Origin: Mycobacterium nebraskense
Lineage (GTDB): Bacteria > Actinomycetota > Actinomycetes > Mycobacteriales > Mycobacteriaceae
DNA: 64,000 bases
Assembly (NCBI RefSeq): GCF_002102255.1
Contig: NZ_LQPH01000153.1
Coordinates: 93,276-157,275 of the forward strand
Direction: 5' to 3'
Each line of letters opens with the position of its first letter. Position 1 is the stretch's first letter. Under the pieces are notes generated by a model. That model was not told the DNA's origin and did no database searches. It saw only the letters and a program-made list of their open reading frames with translations. This document shows positions 1 to 7,728 of this stretch, piece by piece. The position numbers were made by a program, and so were the translations under genes.

Positions 1-264
1 GCCGCTGGACACCGATGCCGGACGTGCCACGGCGCCAATGTCTTCCAGCTTGCGCAGCACCATGTTCATGGCCTGCGGTGTGACGCCCGCCTGCCGGGAC
101 AGTTCCGCGCTCGACATCCCCGGAGACATGGAAAGCATACGCAGGCAGACGAATTCGGGCAGAGTCAGGCCGAGCGGGCCCAACACGGCGGAAACCTCCG
201 GGCGTAGCAGGCTTGCCACCCGATAGAGCAGGTAACCAAGCGGGGCGTCTTCGGCCTGAACCAT
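1..264 (-). CDS. MarR-family transcriptional regulator (3' end outside window)
   Basis: The first 88 codons of a gene that runs off the left edge. The translation begins MVQAEDAPLGYLLYR and contains a winged-helix core: an SxxELSRQAGVTPQAMNMVL recognition region followed by the start of the wing. This is typical of MarR-type repressors, which bind palindromes as dimers and often control their own gene. ATG at 264 is chosen because the conserved N-terminal helix begins there. The start codon touches a perfect 7-3-7 palindrome that is probably its own operator. The ligand and target genes cannot be told because the C-terminal part and the downstream neighbours are missing. Confidence 0.75.
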   Translation of the reverse strand, partial: MVQAEDAPLGYLLYRVASLLRPEVSAVLGPLGLTLPEFVCLRMLSMSPGMSSAELSRQAGVTPQAMNMVLRKLEDIGAVARPASVSSG

Positions 265-280
265 GTCAATGATATTGACA
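264..280. promoter_or_regulatory. 7-3-7 palindrome, candidate MarR operator
   Basis: TGTCAAT-GAT-ATTGACA is a perfect inverted repeat that begins on the first base of the MarR start codon and extends upstream. Its length and symmetry fit a dimeric MarR-type binding site, and occupancy there would block initiation of the regulator gene itself. Binding is inferred from position and symmetry only. Confidence 0.5.
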
Positions 281-399
281 TATTTTTGTCGTCTCGACGC
301 GAAGTTCCGAGCGCAAGTCGTGATTGCCGGCCCGTCAACGGGGTAACCGACCAGCGGTGAAACGTCACTCGCACCGCGCGGGCGTATCAGGAGGTTTCG

Positions 400-813
400 A
401 TGCCGAAGACGATGAAAGGCGGCAAGCCGAAGAAGGATGAATTGCCGAGCACCTTGCAGCGCTCCAGCGCCAAAGCGCAACGCACGTTCGCGAAAACCCA
501 CGATGCGGCCGCCGATGAATACGGCAGCGAGGAGCGCGCCCACCGGGTGGCGTACTCCGCCCTCAAGCACAGCTTCGAAAAGGTCGGCGACCATTGGGAA
601 CCCAAAGAAGAGAAGGGCCCGTCGGACGAGCGCGCCAAGAGCGGTGGTCCACGAGCCTCCGGCCCGACCGCGGAGGGTGTGGACGCCAACGCGAGCAAAA
701 AGCACTTGCTCGACCTGGCCCGCCGACTCGACGTCCAGGGCCGGTCGACGATGAGCAAGGCGGAGTTGGTCGACGCGATCATGAGGCACAACCGCAAGGT
801 TCGCGGCCGCTGA
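400..813 (+). CDS. ChaB-family protein with C-terminal Rho-N/SAP-like domain
   Basis: A 137-aa basic, soluble protein. Residues about 10-70 match the ChaB fold (PSTLQRSSAKAQRTFAKTHD, then AHRVAYSALKHSFEKVGDHW). The last 35 residues (LLDLARRLDVQGRSTMSKAELVDAI) look like a Rho N-terminal/SAP helix-extension-helix of the kind that binds nucleic acid. ChaB proteins were named for a link to cation transport; in actinobacteria the two-domain form is generally described as a stress-type small protein of unknown biochemical role. An ideal AGGAGG ribosome binding site lies 5 bases before ATG. The preceding gene is divergent, so it probably has its own promoter. Confidence 0.75.
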   Translation: MPKTMKGGKPKKDELPSTLQRSSAKAQRTFAKTHDAAADEYGSEERAHRVAYSALKHSFEKVGDHWEPKEEKGPSDERAKSGGPRASGPTAEGVDANASKKHLLDLARRLDVQGRSTMSKAELVDAIMRHNRKVRGR

Positions 814-1093
814 GAAACGCGTCCTCCGGTCGCGCGAATGTGACGGGCTAATCGCTCGTTTCGACGCCGGGGTTGACGTTGCGTCAGTCATGCGACGTGA
901 AAATCGGTACAGGTGTTAAGAACTGATGCGAAAGACGCTGCGCAGCAAAATAACCGCGTTTCGGCAGTTGAGCGACCGAAATTGCCCTTAAACGGGCGTG
1001 CAAATGTTTGAAGCGGAGGCGTAATGGCTATTTCGCCGCTTGTGTGCGTATTGCCCTTCTGGGGGGCGATTGTTCGACACGAAAGGATGAGCA

Positions 1094-1648
1094 ATGAAGG
1101 TCACCAAGACGACCGTTAAGACAGCTGCCGCTGCCGGGGGTATAGCGGTGGCAAGCATTTTCGCCGCGACGCCGGCTTCCGCCGCGCCGCCCAACATTCA
1201 GGGTTTCGGCACCAGCGAACAACTCGTGAACGGGCCGCTGATCACCAACTACACGGTGAGCAACCTGCAGCAGAGCAACGCCGCGATTCCCGGCTACACC
1301 CCTAAGGGAACGCTGTACCAGGCGGACGTCACCGCTCGGTCGGACGGCGGGCTCGTGACGCCGATGGTCAACGACTTCATCGCCCGCGGGCCGAATGGGC
1401 AGAACTACCGGGTGATCGACAAGGTTGGAGTCCCGAACGGACTCAACCCGGCGCCGATCCCGCAGGGTAACGAGTCGACCGGAACGCTGTACTTCGACGT
1501 GACCGGTGCGCCGCCGAACGGCGTCGTCTACAACGACGGAATGCAAGACATTCTGATGTGGACGTCGAACGTGCAGGGTGGCTCGACGCCTGGCGCTCCG
1601 AATGCGAGCCCGGCACCGGGTGCTCCGCCGGCCCCGACCCACACCTAA
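1094..1648 (+). CDS. MPT63-like secreted immunogenic protein (DUF1942)
   Basis: A 184-aa exported protein. Residues 1-30 form a Sec signal peptide (basic MKVTKTTVK, hydrophobic stretch, ATPASA cleavage motif). The mature part follows the MPT63 immunoglobulin-like beta-sandwich family: NYTVSNLQQSNAAIPGY, TPMVNDFIARGPNGQNYRV, IPQGNESTGTLYFDVTG and a terminal NDGMQDILMW block all align with what I know of MPT63. It carries about 25 extra Pro/Ala-rich residues at the C-terminus. The function of the family is unknown; its members are abundant culture-filtrate antigens found only in mycobacteria. AAAGGA precedes ATG, and a strong hairpin terminator follows the stop codon, so it is probably monocistronic. 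Confidence 0.85.
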   Translation: MKVTKTTVKTAAAAGGIAVASIFAATPASAAPPNIQGFGTSEQLVNGPLITNYTVSNLQQSNAAIPGYTPKGTLYQADVTARSDGGLVTPMVNDFIARGPNGQNYRVIDKVGVPNGLNPAPIPQGNESTGTLYFDVTGAPPNGVVYNDGMQDILMWTSNVQGGSTPGAPNASPAPGAPPAPTHT

Positions 1649-1664
1649 TCCGGCGTGCGGATAT

Positions 1665-1694
1665 CTCCCCGCGTCGCGCGTGCGACGCGGGGAG
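1665..1694 (+). terminator. Hairpin terminator after the MPT63-like gene
   Basis: A perfect 13-bp stem (CTCCCCGCGTCGC paired with GCGACGCGGGGAG) closes a 4-base loop 16 bases after the stop codon. There is no long U tract, which is usual for mycobacterial terminators. Confidence 0.75.
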
Positions 1695-1763
1695 GTCCGT
1701 TTCTGCAACGTTTTTCCAACCGGCGTTTGCATCGTGCGCGCATGAATCGGGTACACCGCACCC

Positions 1764-2699
1764 ATGAGTAACCCAGATCACAGGCCAGCCGAAGTACGCG
1801 AACAGGCGCAAGTGCACGCAGAGCAGGTGCGGGCGACGATGGAGGAGCGGCGTAGCGATCAGGGCGGCGGATTGAGCGGCTGGGTCGCCGAGCGGGCCGG
1901 CAGGTGGGATCTCAGCGGACAGGACGAGACCACTCTGCAGCGTCAGAAGTATCTGTGGAATGTGCTGGTGGATTACTGGTTTCGCATGGAGATCGACGGT
2001 TGGGAAAACGTCCCGGCACCGCCGGCGCTACTGGTGGGGATCCACTCCGGCGCTCCGTTTGTCTGGGACGCCTGGACCGTCGGTCTGCAATGGTGGCGGC
2101 GTTTCGGGCAGGAACGCCCGCTGCACGGCACGGCACATGACGCGTTGATGGCGATTCCGGTGATCGGCCGGTACTTCCGGGCGATGGGTGTGCTTCCGGC
2201 CGCCCCGGACGCGATCGCCACCGCCCTGGCCGAAGGACGTGATGTTGCGCTGTGGCCCGGTGGAGAAGTGGACTCGCTGCGCCCGTGGACCGAACGCGAC
2301 CGGGCCAACCTGGCGGGCCGAAAAGGCTTTGTGAAGATGGCGATTCGGGCCGGCGTGCCCGTCGTTCCGATCGCCACGGTCGGCGGTGCCGACGCGATGC
2401 CGGTGCTCATCCGCGGTGACAAGCTGTCGAAAGCTTTGCGGCTGGACCGCCTGCTGCGCCTCAAAGTGTTCCCGTTGGCCATCTCGCTGCCGTGGGGGAT
2501 CGCACCGGCGGCGCTTCCGCAGTTGCCGCTACCGGCCAGGATCAGGACCCGGTTCATGCCGGTCGTCGAGCTCGACCACGACCCCGCACGCGCGGAGGAC
2601 GAAGCATACGTCGACCGCAAGTATCGCGAGATTCAGGACGCCATCCAGGAAGGCATGGACGCGCTCGCGCGCAAGCGCGCCTTCCCGCTATTCGGTTGA
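1764..2699 (+). CDS. Lysophospholipid acyltransferase-family (PlsC-like) protein
   Basis: A 311-aa protein with a PlsC/GPAT-type fold. The putative catalytic block is GIHSGAPFVWDAW (about residues 92-104), followed by an LWPGGEVDSLRPW substrate-binding block and a VPVVPIATVGGADAM strand. Such enzymes transfer acyl groups onto lysophospholipids or related acceptors at the membrane. The His-to-Asp spacing here is H-x7-D rather than the classical H-x4-D, a variation that deserves care before assuming standard activity. There is no clear transmembrane helix, so it may be peripheral to the membrane. It converges on the downstream regulator gene. The acceptor is unknown. Confidence 0.7.
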   Translation: MSNPDHRPAEVREQAQVHAEQVRATMEERRSDQGGGLSGWVAERAGRWDLSGQDETTLQRQKYLWNVLVDYWFRMEIDGWENVPAPPALLVGIHSGAPFVWDAWTVGLQWWRRFGQERPLHGTAHDALMAIPVIGRYFRAMGVLPAAPDAIATALAEGRDVALWPGGEVDSLRPWTERDRANLAGRKGFVKMAIRAGVPVVPIATVGGADAMPVLIRGDKLSKALRLDRLLRLKVFPLAISLPWGIAPAALPQLPLPARIRTRFMPVVELDHDPARAEDEAYVDRKYREIQDAIQEGMDALARKRAFPLFG

Positions 2700-2710
2700 T
2701 CAATCCAAAG

Positions 2711-2729
2711 TCTCTCTGGGACAGAGAGA
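2711..2729. terminator. Short hairpin between convergent genes
   Basis: TCTCTCT-GGGAC-AGAGAGA forms a 7-bp stem in the 37-base gap between two convergent genes. It could serve as a weak bidirectional terminator, but the stem is short and there is no T run. Confidence 0.4.
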
Positions 2730-2736
2730 TTCGGGC

Positions 2737-3507
2737 TCATTGTGCCGGCGTGAATGGGTGACCCGGTTGCGACGTGGGACCACTGACGATCCATTCCGGA
2801 TGCGGTGGCGTCGCCGCCATGTAGCCCACACCCCGGACGGTGTCGACCATCGACTGATGGCGGGGGCCGAGCTTGGCGCGCAGCCGCCGGACGTGGACGT
2901 CGACCGAACGGATTCGACCGTTGCTGTCATAGCCCCACGCCTCGTGCATCAGGCGGGTCCGGGTAAACGGCCGACCGGCTTGCTGCACAAGGAAACTCAG
3001 CAGCTTGAACTCGGTCAGCGTTAGACCCAGGTCCTTGCCTTCCAGCGACCCGGTGAAGCTGGTCGGGTGCAACAGCAGGGCACCGAAGCGCAGACTGCCG
3101 TTGATTGCGCTGCGCCGCTGCGCGATCGCGCGTCGCAGCCGTTCCTGCACCTCGTCCGCGTTGGTGCCGGGCGGCATGACATCGTCAACGTTCCAGTCGG
3201 CGTCGACCGGCACCCCGTCAACCGGCGCCACCAGGGCCACCACAGCGGTAGCGGGCATATTCGTTGTCAGGCGGCGGCAGGCCGCCTGGGCCGCCACAAG
3301 GTCGCTGCGAGCGTCGACGATCGCGACGTCGCCGGGATCGGGTGGCCCGTGGCCGTCACCGGTCAGGGGCGCGCGCCGCATGATTCGCGCAAACGAACTT
3401 AGGGGCGGCAGAGCGCGATCGAAGTCTTCCGCGTCCGTCAGCAGTAGAACGTCCAACGACATCTCCCGAAACTCCGTGTCGGTCTGCTTCCCCCCGCCCG
3501 TAGGCAC
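2737..3507 (-). CDS. Orphan OmpR/GlnR-type winged-helix response regulator (Rv2884-like)
   Basis: A 256-aa regulator with an atypical receiver-like N-terminal half (DVLLLTDAEDFDRAL through VAIVDARSDLVAAQ) and a C-terminal OmpR-type winged helix (LTLTEFKLLSFLVQQAGRP, then RSVDVHVRRLRAKLG and VRGVGYM). One Asp (in VAIVDAR) sits at the usual phosphoacceptor strand, but the acidic pocket near the N-terminus is poorly conserved and no kinase gene is adjacent. Its position beside pyrH matches Rv2884 of M. tuberculosis, which belongs to the GlnR-like group. ATG at 3507 is the longest start; starting at MSLDVLLL, 16 codons later, is equally plausible. The target genes are not visible from the sequence. 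Confidence 0.75.
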   Translation of the reverse strand: MPTGGGKQTDTEFREMSLDVLLLTDAEDFDRALPPLSSFARIMRRAPLTGDGHGPPDPGDVAIVDARSDLVAAQAACRRLTTNMPATAVVALVAPVDGVPVDADWNVDDVMPPGTNADEVQERLRRAIAQRRSAINGSLRFGALLLHPTSFTGSLEGKDLGLTLTEFKLLSFLVQQAGRPFTRTRLMHEAWGYDSNGRIRSVDVHVRRLRAKLGPRHQSMVDTVRGVGYMAATPPHPEWIVSGPTSQPGHPFTPAQ

Positions 3508-3639
3508 CTCACGAAGAGATGTCTGCAGCGCAGCGATGATTACCCGCTCGCCGCGAAACTATGCAAACTGTGTTGAATTGGCTGCGGACCGCATCGGCCC
3601 GGCTAACCGGACGCGATCGTCCTGGCCTGGAAAAGTCGA

Positions 3640-3671
3640 TGGGTCCGGTCCGTTTTCACGGACCGGACCCA
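3640..3671 (-). terminator. Strong hairpin terminator downstream of the CsbD-like gene
   Basis: A perfect 14-bp inverted repeat (TGGGTCCGGTCCGT and its complement) with a 4-base loop, 13 bases past the stop codon of the minus-strand CsbD-like gene. It is the most stable hairpin in this part of the window. Confidence 0.75.
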
Positions 3672-3684
3672 TCCTCCCAGCAAG

Positions 3685-3921
3685 CTACTGATTAGCCTTC
3701 TGGCGCTCCTCAGCGGCCTTGGCGCCGCCTCGCGCCGCCTCGGCCTCGGCTTCCTTCTTTGCCGCGTCGCGCTGTGCTTCCGCCTTGTCCTGCTGGGCCT
3801 GGCCCTCGCGGGTGAGGTCGTCACGACCTGCCACCGCACCAACGGCCTCCTTGGCCTTGCCCTTGACGTCCTCGACGACGCCCTTGACAGCTTCAGCAGG
3901 TCCCGAGTTGTTGTCCGCCAT
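3685..3921 (-). CDS. CsbD-like small stress protein (microaggregate-binding protein 1-like)
   Basis: A 78-aa highly charged, Ala/Lys/Glu-rich protein. It begins MADNNSGPAEAVKGVVEDV and continues KGKAKEAVGAVAGRDDLTREG, the CsbD signature. The C-terminal 40 residues are a continuous charged helix or coiled coil (QQDKAEAQRDAAKKEAEAE). CsbD proteins are general-stress proteins; the mycobacterial version has been described as microaggregate-binding protein 1. No enzymatic role is known. ATG at 3921 is supported by GAGAGGAA ten bases upstream. An upstream extension of the frame lacks CsbD similarity. A 7-3-7 palindrome lies 28 bp upstream and a terminator follows. Confidence 0.8.
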   Translation of the reverse strand: MADNNSGPAEAVKGVVEDVKGKAKEAVGAVAGRDDLTREGQAQQDKAEAQRDAAKKEAEAEAARGGAKAAEERQKANQ

Positions 3922-4274
3922 GGAATTAGTTCCTCTCGTTGGCGTACCTTGAGCGATGCGCTCAATGCCGATCGCCAAAGCGACCGGTCCGGTCATACGG
4001 CGAGGCTGGCCCTTATTCTCAAGACCGTGAATTCCCACCGCGATGGTGCGGATTCCCCTTGCCGGCCATCGCTCAAACATCCGCAGCCCCAAGGTGGCCA
4101 AGCCGGCGCCAGTGTCGGCGTCACCTGGCCGACGGCCGCGAAAAGCCGTCCGCATCGCCAAACTCTGCGCATAACGCACCCCGCCGACGCCGCATTGTGC
4201 TGCGATGAGGCAGGATGTGAAATGCCGTTCCGGATGAGGTCAGCCCGGGATGGCACTCTCATGCGAGGAGCCTG
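3922..4274. other. 353-bp intergenic region between the divergent CsbD-like gene and pyrH
   Basis: No convincing gene is present; open frames here have no RBS and no recognisable protein features. The segment should hold the divergent promoters of the CsbD-like gene and the pyrH operon. The only clear structure is the palindrome at 3949-3965. Confidence 0.6.
3949..3965. promoter_or_regulatory. 7-3-7 palindrome upstream of the CsbD-like gene
   Basis: TTGAGCG-ATG-CGCTCAA is a perfect inverted repeat 28 bp upstream of the CsbD-like start codon. It could be an operator or a hairpin in the 5' leader. The bound factor is unknown. Confidence 0.4.
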
Positions 4275-5081
4275 ATGACGGAGTCCAGGGAGGCCCAAGC
4301 CGCCGGCGCGGCGGCTCCGAAGCCGGAGCCCACGGCGCCGGAGAATGGATCAGCTGCCGGTCAGCCCCTAACGCGGCCCAAGTACTCCAGGGTGTTGCTC
4401 AAGCTTGGCGGCGAAATGTTCGGTGGGGGCCAGGTCGGGCTGGATCCCGATGTCGTGGCGCGGGTGGCCCGCCAGATTGCCGAGGTGGTTCGCGACGGTG
4501 TCCAGGTCGCGGTCGTGATCGGTGGCGGCAACTTCTTCCGCGGCGCGCAGCTGCAGCAGCGGGGCATGGAACGCACCCGTTCGGACTACATGGGCATGCT
4601 CGGCACGGTGATGAACAGCTTGGCGCTGCAGGATTTCCTGGAGAAGGAAGGCATCGTCACGCGCGTCCAGACCGCGATCACCATGGGACAGGTCGCCGAG
4701 CCCTACTTGCCCCTGCGCGCCGTCCGTCACCTGGAGAAGGGGCGGGTGGTGATCTTCGGGGCCGGCATGGGCCTGCCGTATTTCTCCACCGACACCACCG
4801 CAGCGCAGCGGGCGCTGGAGATCGGCGCCGAGGTGGTCTTGATGGCCAAGGCAGTCGACGGGGTGTTCTCGGCGGATCCGCGGCAGAATCCGCAAGCCGA
4901 GCTGATCGCCGCGATCAGCCATCGCGAGGTCATCGACCGGGGGCTGCGAGTGGCCGATGCCACCGCCTTCAGCCTGTGCATGGACAATGGCATGCCGATC
5001 CTGGTGTTCAACCTGCTGACCAATGGCAATATCGCCCGCGCGGTCGCCGGTGAGAAAATCGGGACACTGGTCACCACCTGA
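4275..5081 (+). CDS. pyrH: UMP kinase
   Basis: A 268-aa enzyme phosphorylating UMP to UDP with ATP for pyrimidine nucleotide supply; a cytoplasmic hexamer of the amino-acid-kinase family. The first 35 residues are a disordered Ala/Pro-rich extension. The fold then starts at YSRVLLKLGGEMFGG, with GGGNFFRGAQLQQRG for phosphate binding and AVDGVFSADPRQNP near the nucleotide site. The C-terminus LTNGNIARAVAGEKIGTLV is typical. ATG at 4275 follows GAGGAG. It is 15 bp ahead of frr, the usual pyrH-frr pair, so the two are co-transcribed. Confidence 0.95.
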   Translation: MTESREAQAAGAAAPKPEPTAPENGSAAGQPLTRPKYSRVLLKLGGEMFGGGQVGLDPDVVARVARQIAEVVRDGVQVAVVIGGGNFFRGAQLQQRGMERTRSDYMGMLGTVMNSLALQDFLEKEGIVTRVQTAITMGQVAEPYLPLRAVRHLEKGRVVIFGAGMGLPYFSTDTTAAQRALEIGAEVVLMAKAVDGVFSADPRQNPQAELIAAISHREVIDRGLRVADATAFSLCMDNGMPILVFNLLTNGNIARAVAGEKIGTLVTT

Positions 5082-5096
5082 GGGGAAGAGCGAACG

Positions 5097-5654
5097 ATGA
5101 TTGACGAGGCTCTCTTCGACGCTGAAGAGAAAATGGAGAAGGCCGTGGCGGTGGCCCGTGACGACTTGTCAACCATTCGAACCGGCCGCGCCAACCCGGG
5201 CATGTTCTCCCGGATTGTCATCGACTACTACGGCGCCACCACCCCGATCACGCAGTTGGCCAGCATCAACGTGCCCGAGGCGCGGCTCGTCGTCATCAAG
5301 CCCTATGAGACCGGTCAGCTCGGCGCGATCGAAACGGCGATCCGCAACTCCGACCTGGGCGTCAATCCGACCAACGACGGCACTCTGATCCGGGTGGCGG
5401 TGCCGCAACTCACCGAGGAGCGGCGCCGGGAGCTGGTCAAGCAGGCCAAGGGCAAAGGGGAAGACGCCAAGGTGTCGGTGCGCAACATCCGCCGCAAGGC
5501 GATGGAGGAATTGCACCGCATCCGTAAGGACGGCGAGGCCGGCGAGGACGAGGTCGGCCGCGCGGAAAAAGACCTGGACAAGACCACGCACCAGTACATC
5601 ACCCAGATCGAAGACCTGGTCAAGCACAAAGAAGGCGAGCTGCTGGAGGTCTAG
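5097..5654 (+). CDS. frr: Ribosome recycling factor
   Basis: A 185-aa protein, the standard length for the family. It splits post-termination 70S complexes together with EF-G. Conserved blocks include RTGRANPGMFSRIVIDYYG in the three-helix bundle, the ASINVPEARLVVIKPYE segment of the second domain, and LTEERRRELVKQAKGKGED before the long C-terminal helices. GGGGAAGAG precedes the ATG. It sits in the pyrH-frr-cdsA run with only 33 bp to the next gene, implying one transcript. Nothing unusual is seen. Confidence 0.95.
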   Translation: MIDEALFDAEEKMEKAVAVARDDLSTIRTGRANPGMFSRIVIDYYGATTPITQLASINVPEARLVVIKPYETGQLGAIETAIRNSDLGVNPTNDGTLIRVAVPQLTEERRRELVKQAKGKGEDAKVSVRNIRRKAMEELHRIRKDGEAGEDEVGRAEKDLDKTTHQYITQIEDLVKHKEGELLEV

Positions 5655-5687
5655 CGACCGCCCAGCAGCTGAGTTCACCCAGGGTCC

Positions 5688-6611
5688 GTGGCAAGCACCG
5701 GCGCAGCCAGCACGCCCGACGAGCCGGCGCGTGAGGCCAAGAACACCACGCAGCAGCCGGCCAAGAAGACGTCCCGCGCGGGACGCGACCTGCGCGCCGC
5801 CATCGCGGTGGGCGCGGGAATCGGCGGCGCTCTCATCGTGACGCTGGTGTTCGCGCCGCGCTACTGGGTTGCCATCGTCGCGGCCGCGATCTTCGTCGCC
5901 ACCCATGAGGTGGCGCGACGGCTGCGCGAGGCCGGATACGTCATCCCGCTCATTCCGTTGCTGATCGGCGGTCAGGTCACCGTCTGGCTGACGTGGCCGT
6001 TTCATGCCGCCGGCGCGCTGGCCGGCTTCGGCGCCACCGTGGTGGTCTGTAACGTCTGGCGCCTGTTCATGCAGGACAACAGCAAGCGACCGGAGCCGTT
6101 CGCCGGGTCTCCGTCGGCCAACTACCTGCGCGACGCCTCCGCGACGGTGTTCCTGGCCGCGTGGGTGCCGCTGTTCGCCTCCTTCGGCGCCATGCTGGTC
6201 TACCCGAAGGACGGCGCGGGCCGGGTCTTCTGCCTGATGGTCACCGTCGTGGCCTCCGACGTGGGTGGCTACGCCGTGGGCGTGCTGCTCGGCAAGCATC
6301 CGATGGTTCCCGCGATCAGCCCGAAGAAGTCCTGGGAGGGTTTCGCCGGTTCGCTCTTCTTCGGTATCACCGCGGCCATCCTGACCGCGACCTTCCTGGC
6401 CGGCAAACAGCCCTGGATCGGTGCGCTGCTGGGTGTCGTCTTGGTGGTCACCTGCACGCTGGGCGATTTGGTCGAGTCCCAGATCAAGCGCGACCTGGGC
6501 ATCAAAGACATGGGCCGCTTGCTGCCCGGCCACGGCGGTCTGATGGACCGGCTCGACGGCGTGCTCCCGTCGGCGGTCGCCGCGTGGACGGTGCTGACAC
6601 TCGTGCACTGA
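5688..6611 (+). CDS. cdsA: Phosphatidate cytidylyltransferase (CDP-diglyceride synthase)
   Basis: A 307-aa integral membrane enzyme that makes CDP-diacylglycerol from phosphatidate and CTP, the precursor of phosphatidylinositol, cardiolipin and phosphatidylethanolamine in mycobacteria. After a polar N-terminal tail of about 40 residues there are roughly eight hydrophobic segments. The family signature near the C-terminus is clear: SQIKRDLGIKDMG followed by GHGGLMDRLDG. GTG at 5688 is assumed; no strong RBS is visible but the length matches the mycobacterial homologue. It is followed 22 bp later by rlmN. Confidence 0.92.
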   Translation: MASTGAASTPDEPAREAKNTTQQPAKKTSRAGRDLRAAIAVGAGIGGALIVTLVFAPRYWVAIVAAAIFVATHEVARRLREAGYVIPLIPLLIGGQVTVWLTWPFHAAGALAGFGATVVVCNVWRLFMQDNSKRPEPFAGSPSANYLRDASATVFLAAWVPLFASFGAMLVYPKDGAGRVFCLMVTVVASDVGGYAVGVLLGKHPMVPAISPKKSWEGFAGSLFFGITAAILTATFLAGKQPWIGALLGVVLVVTCTLGDLVESQIKRDLGIKDMGRLLPGHGGLMDRLDGVLPSAVAAWTVLTLVH

Positions 6612-6633
6612 GAGGGCCGATACTGGACTGGTC

Positions 6634-7728
6634 ATGGTCCAACAACTGGTTTTCACCGAACCCCGCCCCAGCAGGCCGCCTCGGCATCTGGCCGATCTCG
6701 ACGCGGAAGGCCGCGCGTCGGCCGTCGCCGAGCTGGGCCTGCCGGCGTTCCGCGCCAAGCAGCTCGCGCATCAGTACTACGGCCGCCTGATCGCCGACCC
6801 CCGCGAGATGACCGACCTCCCGGCGGCCGTGCGGGACCGGGTCGCCGAGGCGATGTTCCCGCACCTGCTCACCTCGGCCGCCGAAGTCACCTGCGATGCC
6901 GGGCAGACCCGAAAGACGTTGTGGCGCGGCACCGATGGGACGACCTTCGAGTCGGTGCTGATGCGCTACCCGCAGCGCAACACCGTCTGCATCTCGTCGC
7001 AGGCCGGCTGCGGCATGGCCTGTCCGTTCTGTGCGACGGGACAGGGCGGGCTGACCCGCAACCTGTCGGCCGCGGAGATCGTGGAACAAGTCCGCTCGGC
7101 CGCCGTCGCCCTGCGTGACGATTTCGGCGATCGGCTCTCCAACGTCGTGTTCATGGGCATGGGGGAGCCGCTGGCCAACTACGCCAGGGTGCTGGCCGCG
7201 GTGCGGCGCATCACCGAACCGCCGCCGCACGGCTTCGGCATTTCGGCCCGCTCGGTCACGGTCTCGACGGTCGGCCTGGCCCCGGCCATCCGCAAACTCG
7301 CAGACGAACGGCTCGGGGTGACGCTGGCGCTGTCGTTGCACGCGCCCGACGACGAACTGCGCGACACGCTCGTGCCGGTCAACAACCGGTGGAAGATCAC
7401 CGAGGCGCTCGACGCCGCCCGCTACTACGCCGATGTCACCGGTCGTCGGGTATCGGTGGAGTATGCGTTGATCCGCGACGTCAACGACCAGCCGTGGCGG
7501 GCCGATCTGCTGGGTAAGCGCCTGCACCGGGCGCTCGGCCCGCTGGTGCACGTCAACCTGATCCCGCTCAACCCGACGCCGGGCAGTGAATGGGACGCCA
7601 GCCCCAAGGCGGTGGAGCGGGAGTTCGTGCGGCGGGTCCGGGCGCAGGGGGTCTCGTGCACGGTCCGGGACACGCGCGGCCGGGAGATCAGCGCCGCCTG
7701 CGGACAGCTGGCCGCCGAAGGCGGGTAG
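6634..7728 (+). CDS. rlmN: Dual-specificity 23S rRNA/tRNA adenine-C2 methyltransferase (radical SAM)
   Basis: A 364-aa enzyme that methylates C2 of A2503 in 23S rRNA and A37 in some tRNAs. The radical-SAM cluster motif CGMACPFC is at about residue 127-134, followed by GMGEPLANY and a C-terminal Cys (SAACGQ, about residue 356) in the place of the catalytic methyl-accepting Cys of the family. Known M. tuberculosis strains have this gene broken into Rv2880c/Rv2879c; here it is intact. The last 38 bases, including the stop, form the first unit of a 57-bp tandem repeat, so the C-terminal GQLAAEGG is repeat-encoded. Confidence 0.93.
   Translation: MVQQLVFTEPRPSRPPRHLADLDAEGRASAVAELGLPAFRAKQLAHQYYGRLIADPREMTDLPAAVRDRVAEAMFPHLLTSAAEVTCDAGQTRKTLWRGTDGTTFESVLMRYPQRNTVCISSQAGCGMACPFCATGQGGLTRNLSAAEIVEQVRSAAVALRDDFGDRLSNVVFMGMGEPLANYARVLAAVRRITEPPPHGFGISARSVTVSTVGLAPAIRKLADERLGVTLALSLHAPDDELRDTLVPVNNRWKITEALDAARYYADVTGRRVSVEYALIRDVNDQPWRADLLGKRLHRALGPLVHVNLIPLNPTPGSEWDASPKAVEREFVRRVRAQGVSCTVRDTRGREISAACGQLAAEGG

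Noticed and set aside
814..1093. A gene in the 280-bp gap before the MPT63-like gene
   Set aside because: Short frames here have no RBS or protein-like composition; the region is most simply the promoter of the secreted protein gene.
5169..6758. A 529-codon minus-strand frame across frr, cdsA and the start of rlmN
   Set aside because: It crosses three well-supported plus-strand genes and has no recognisable domain.
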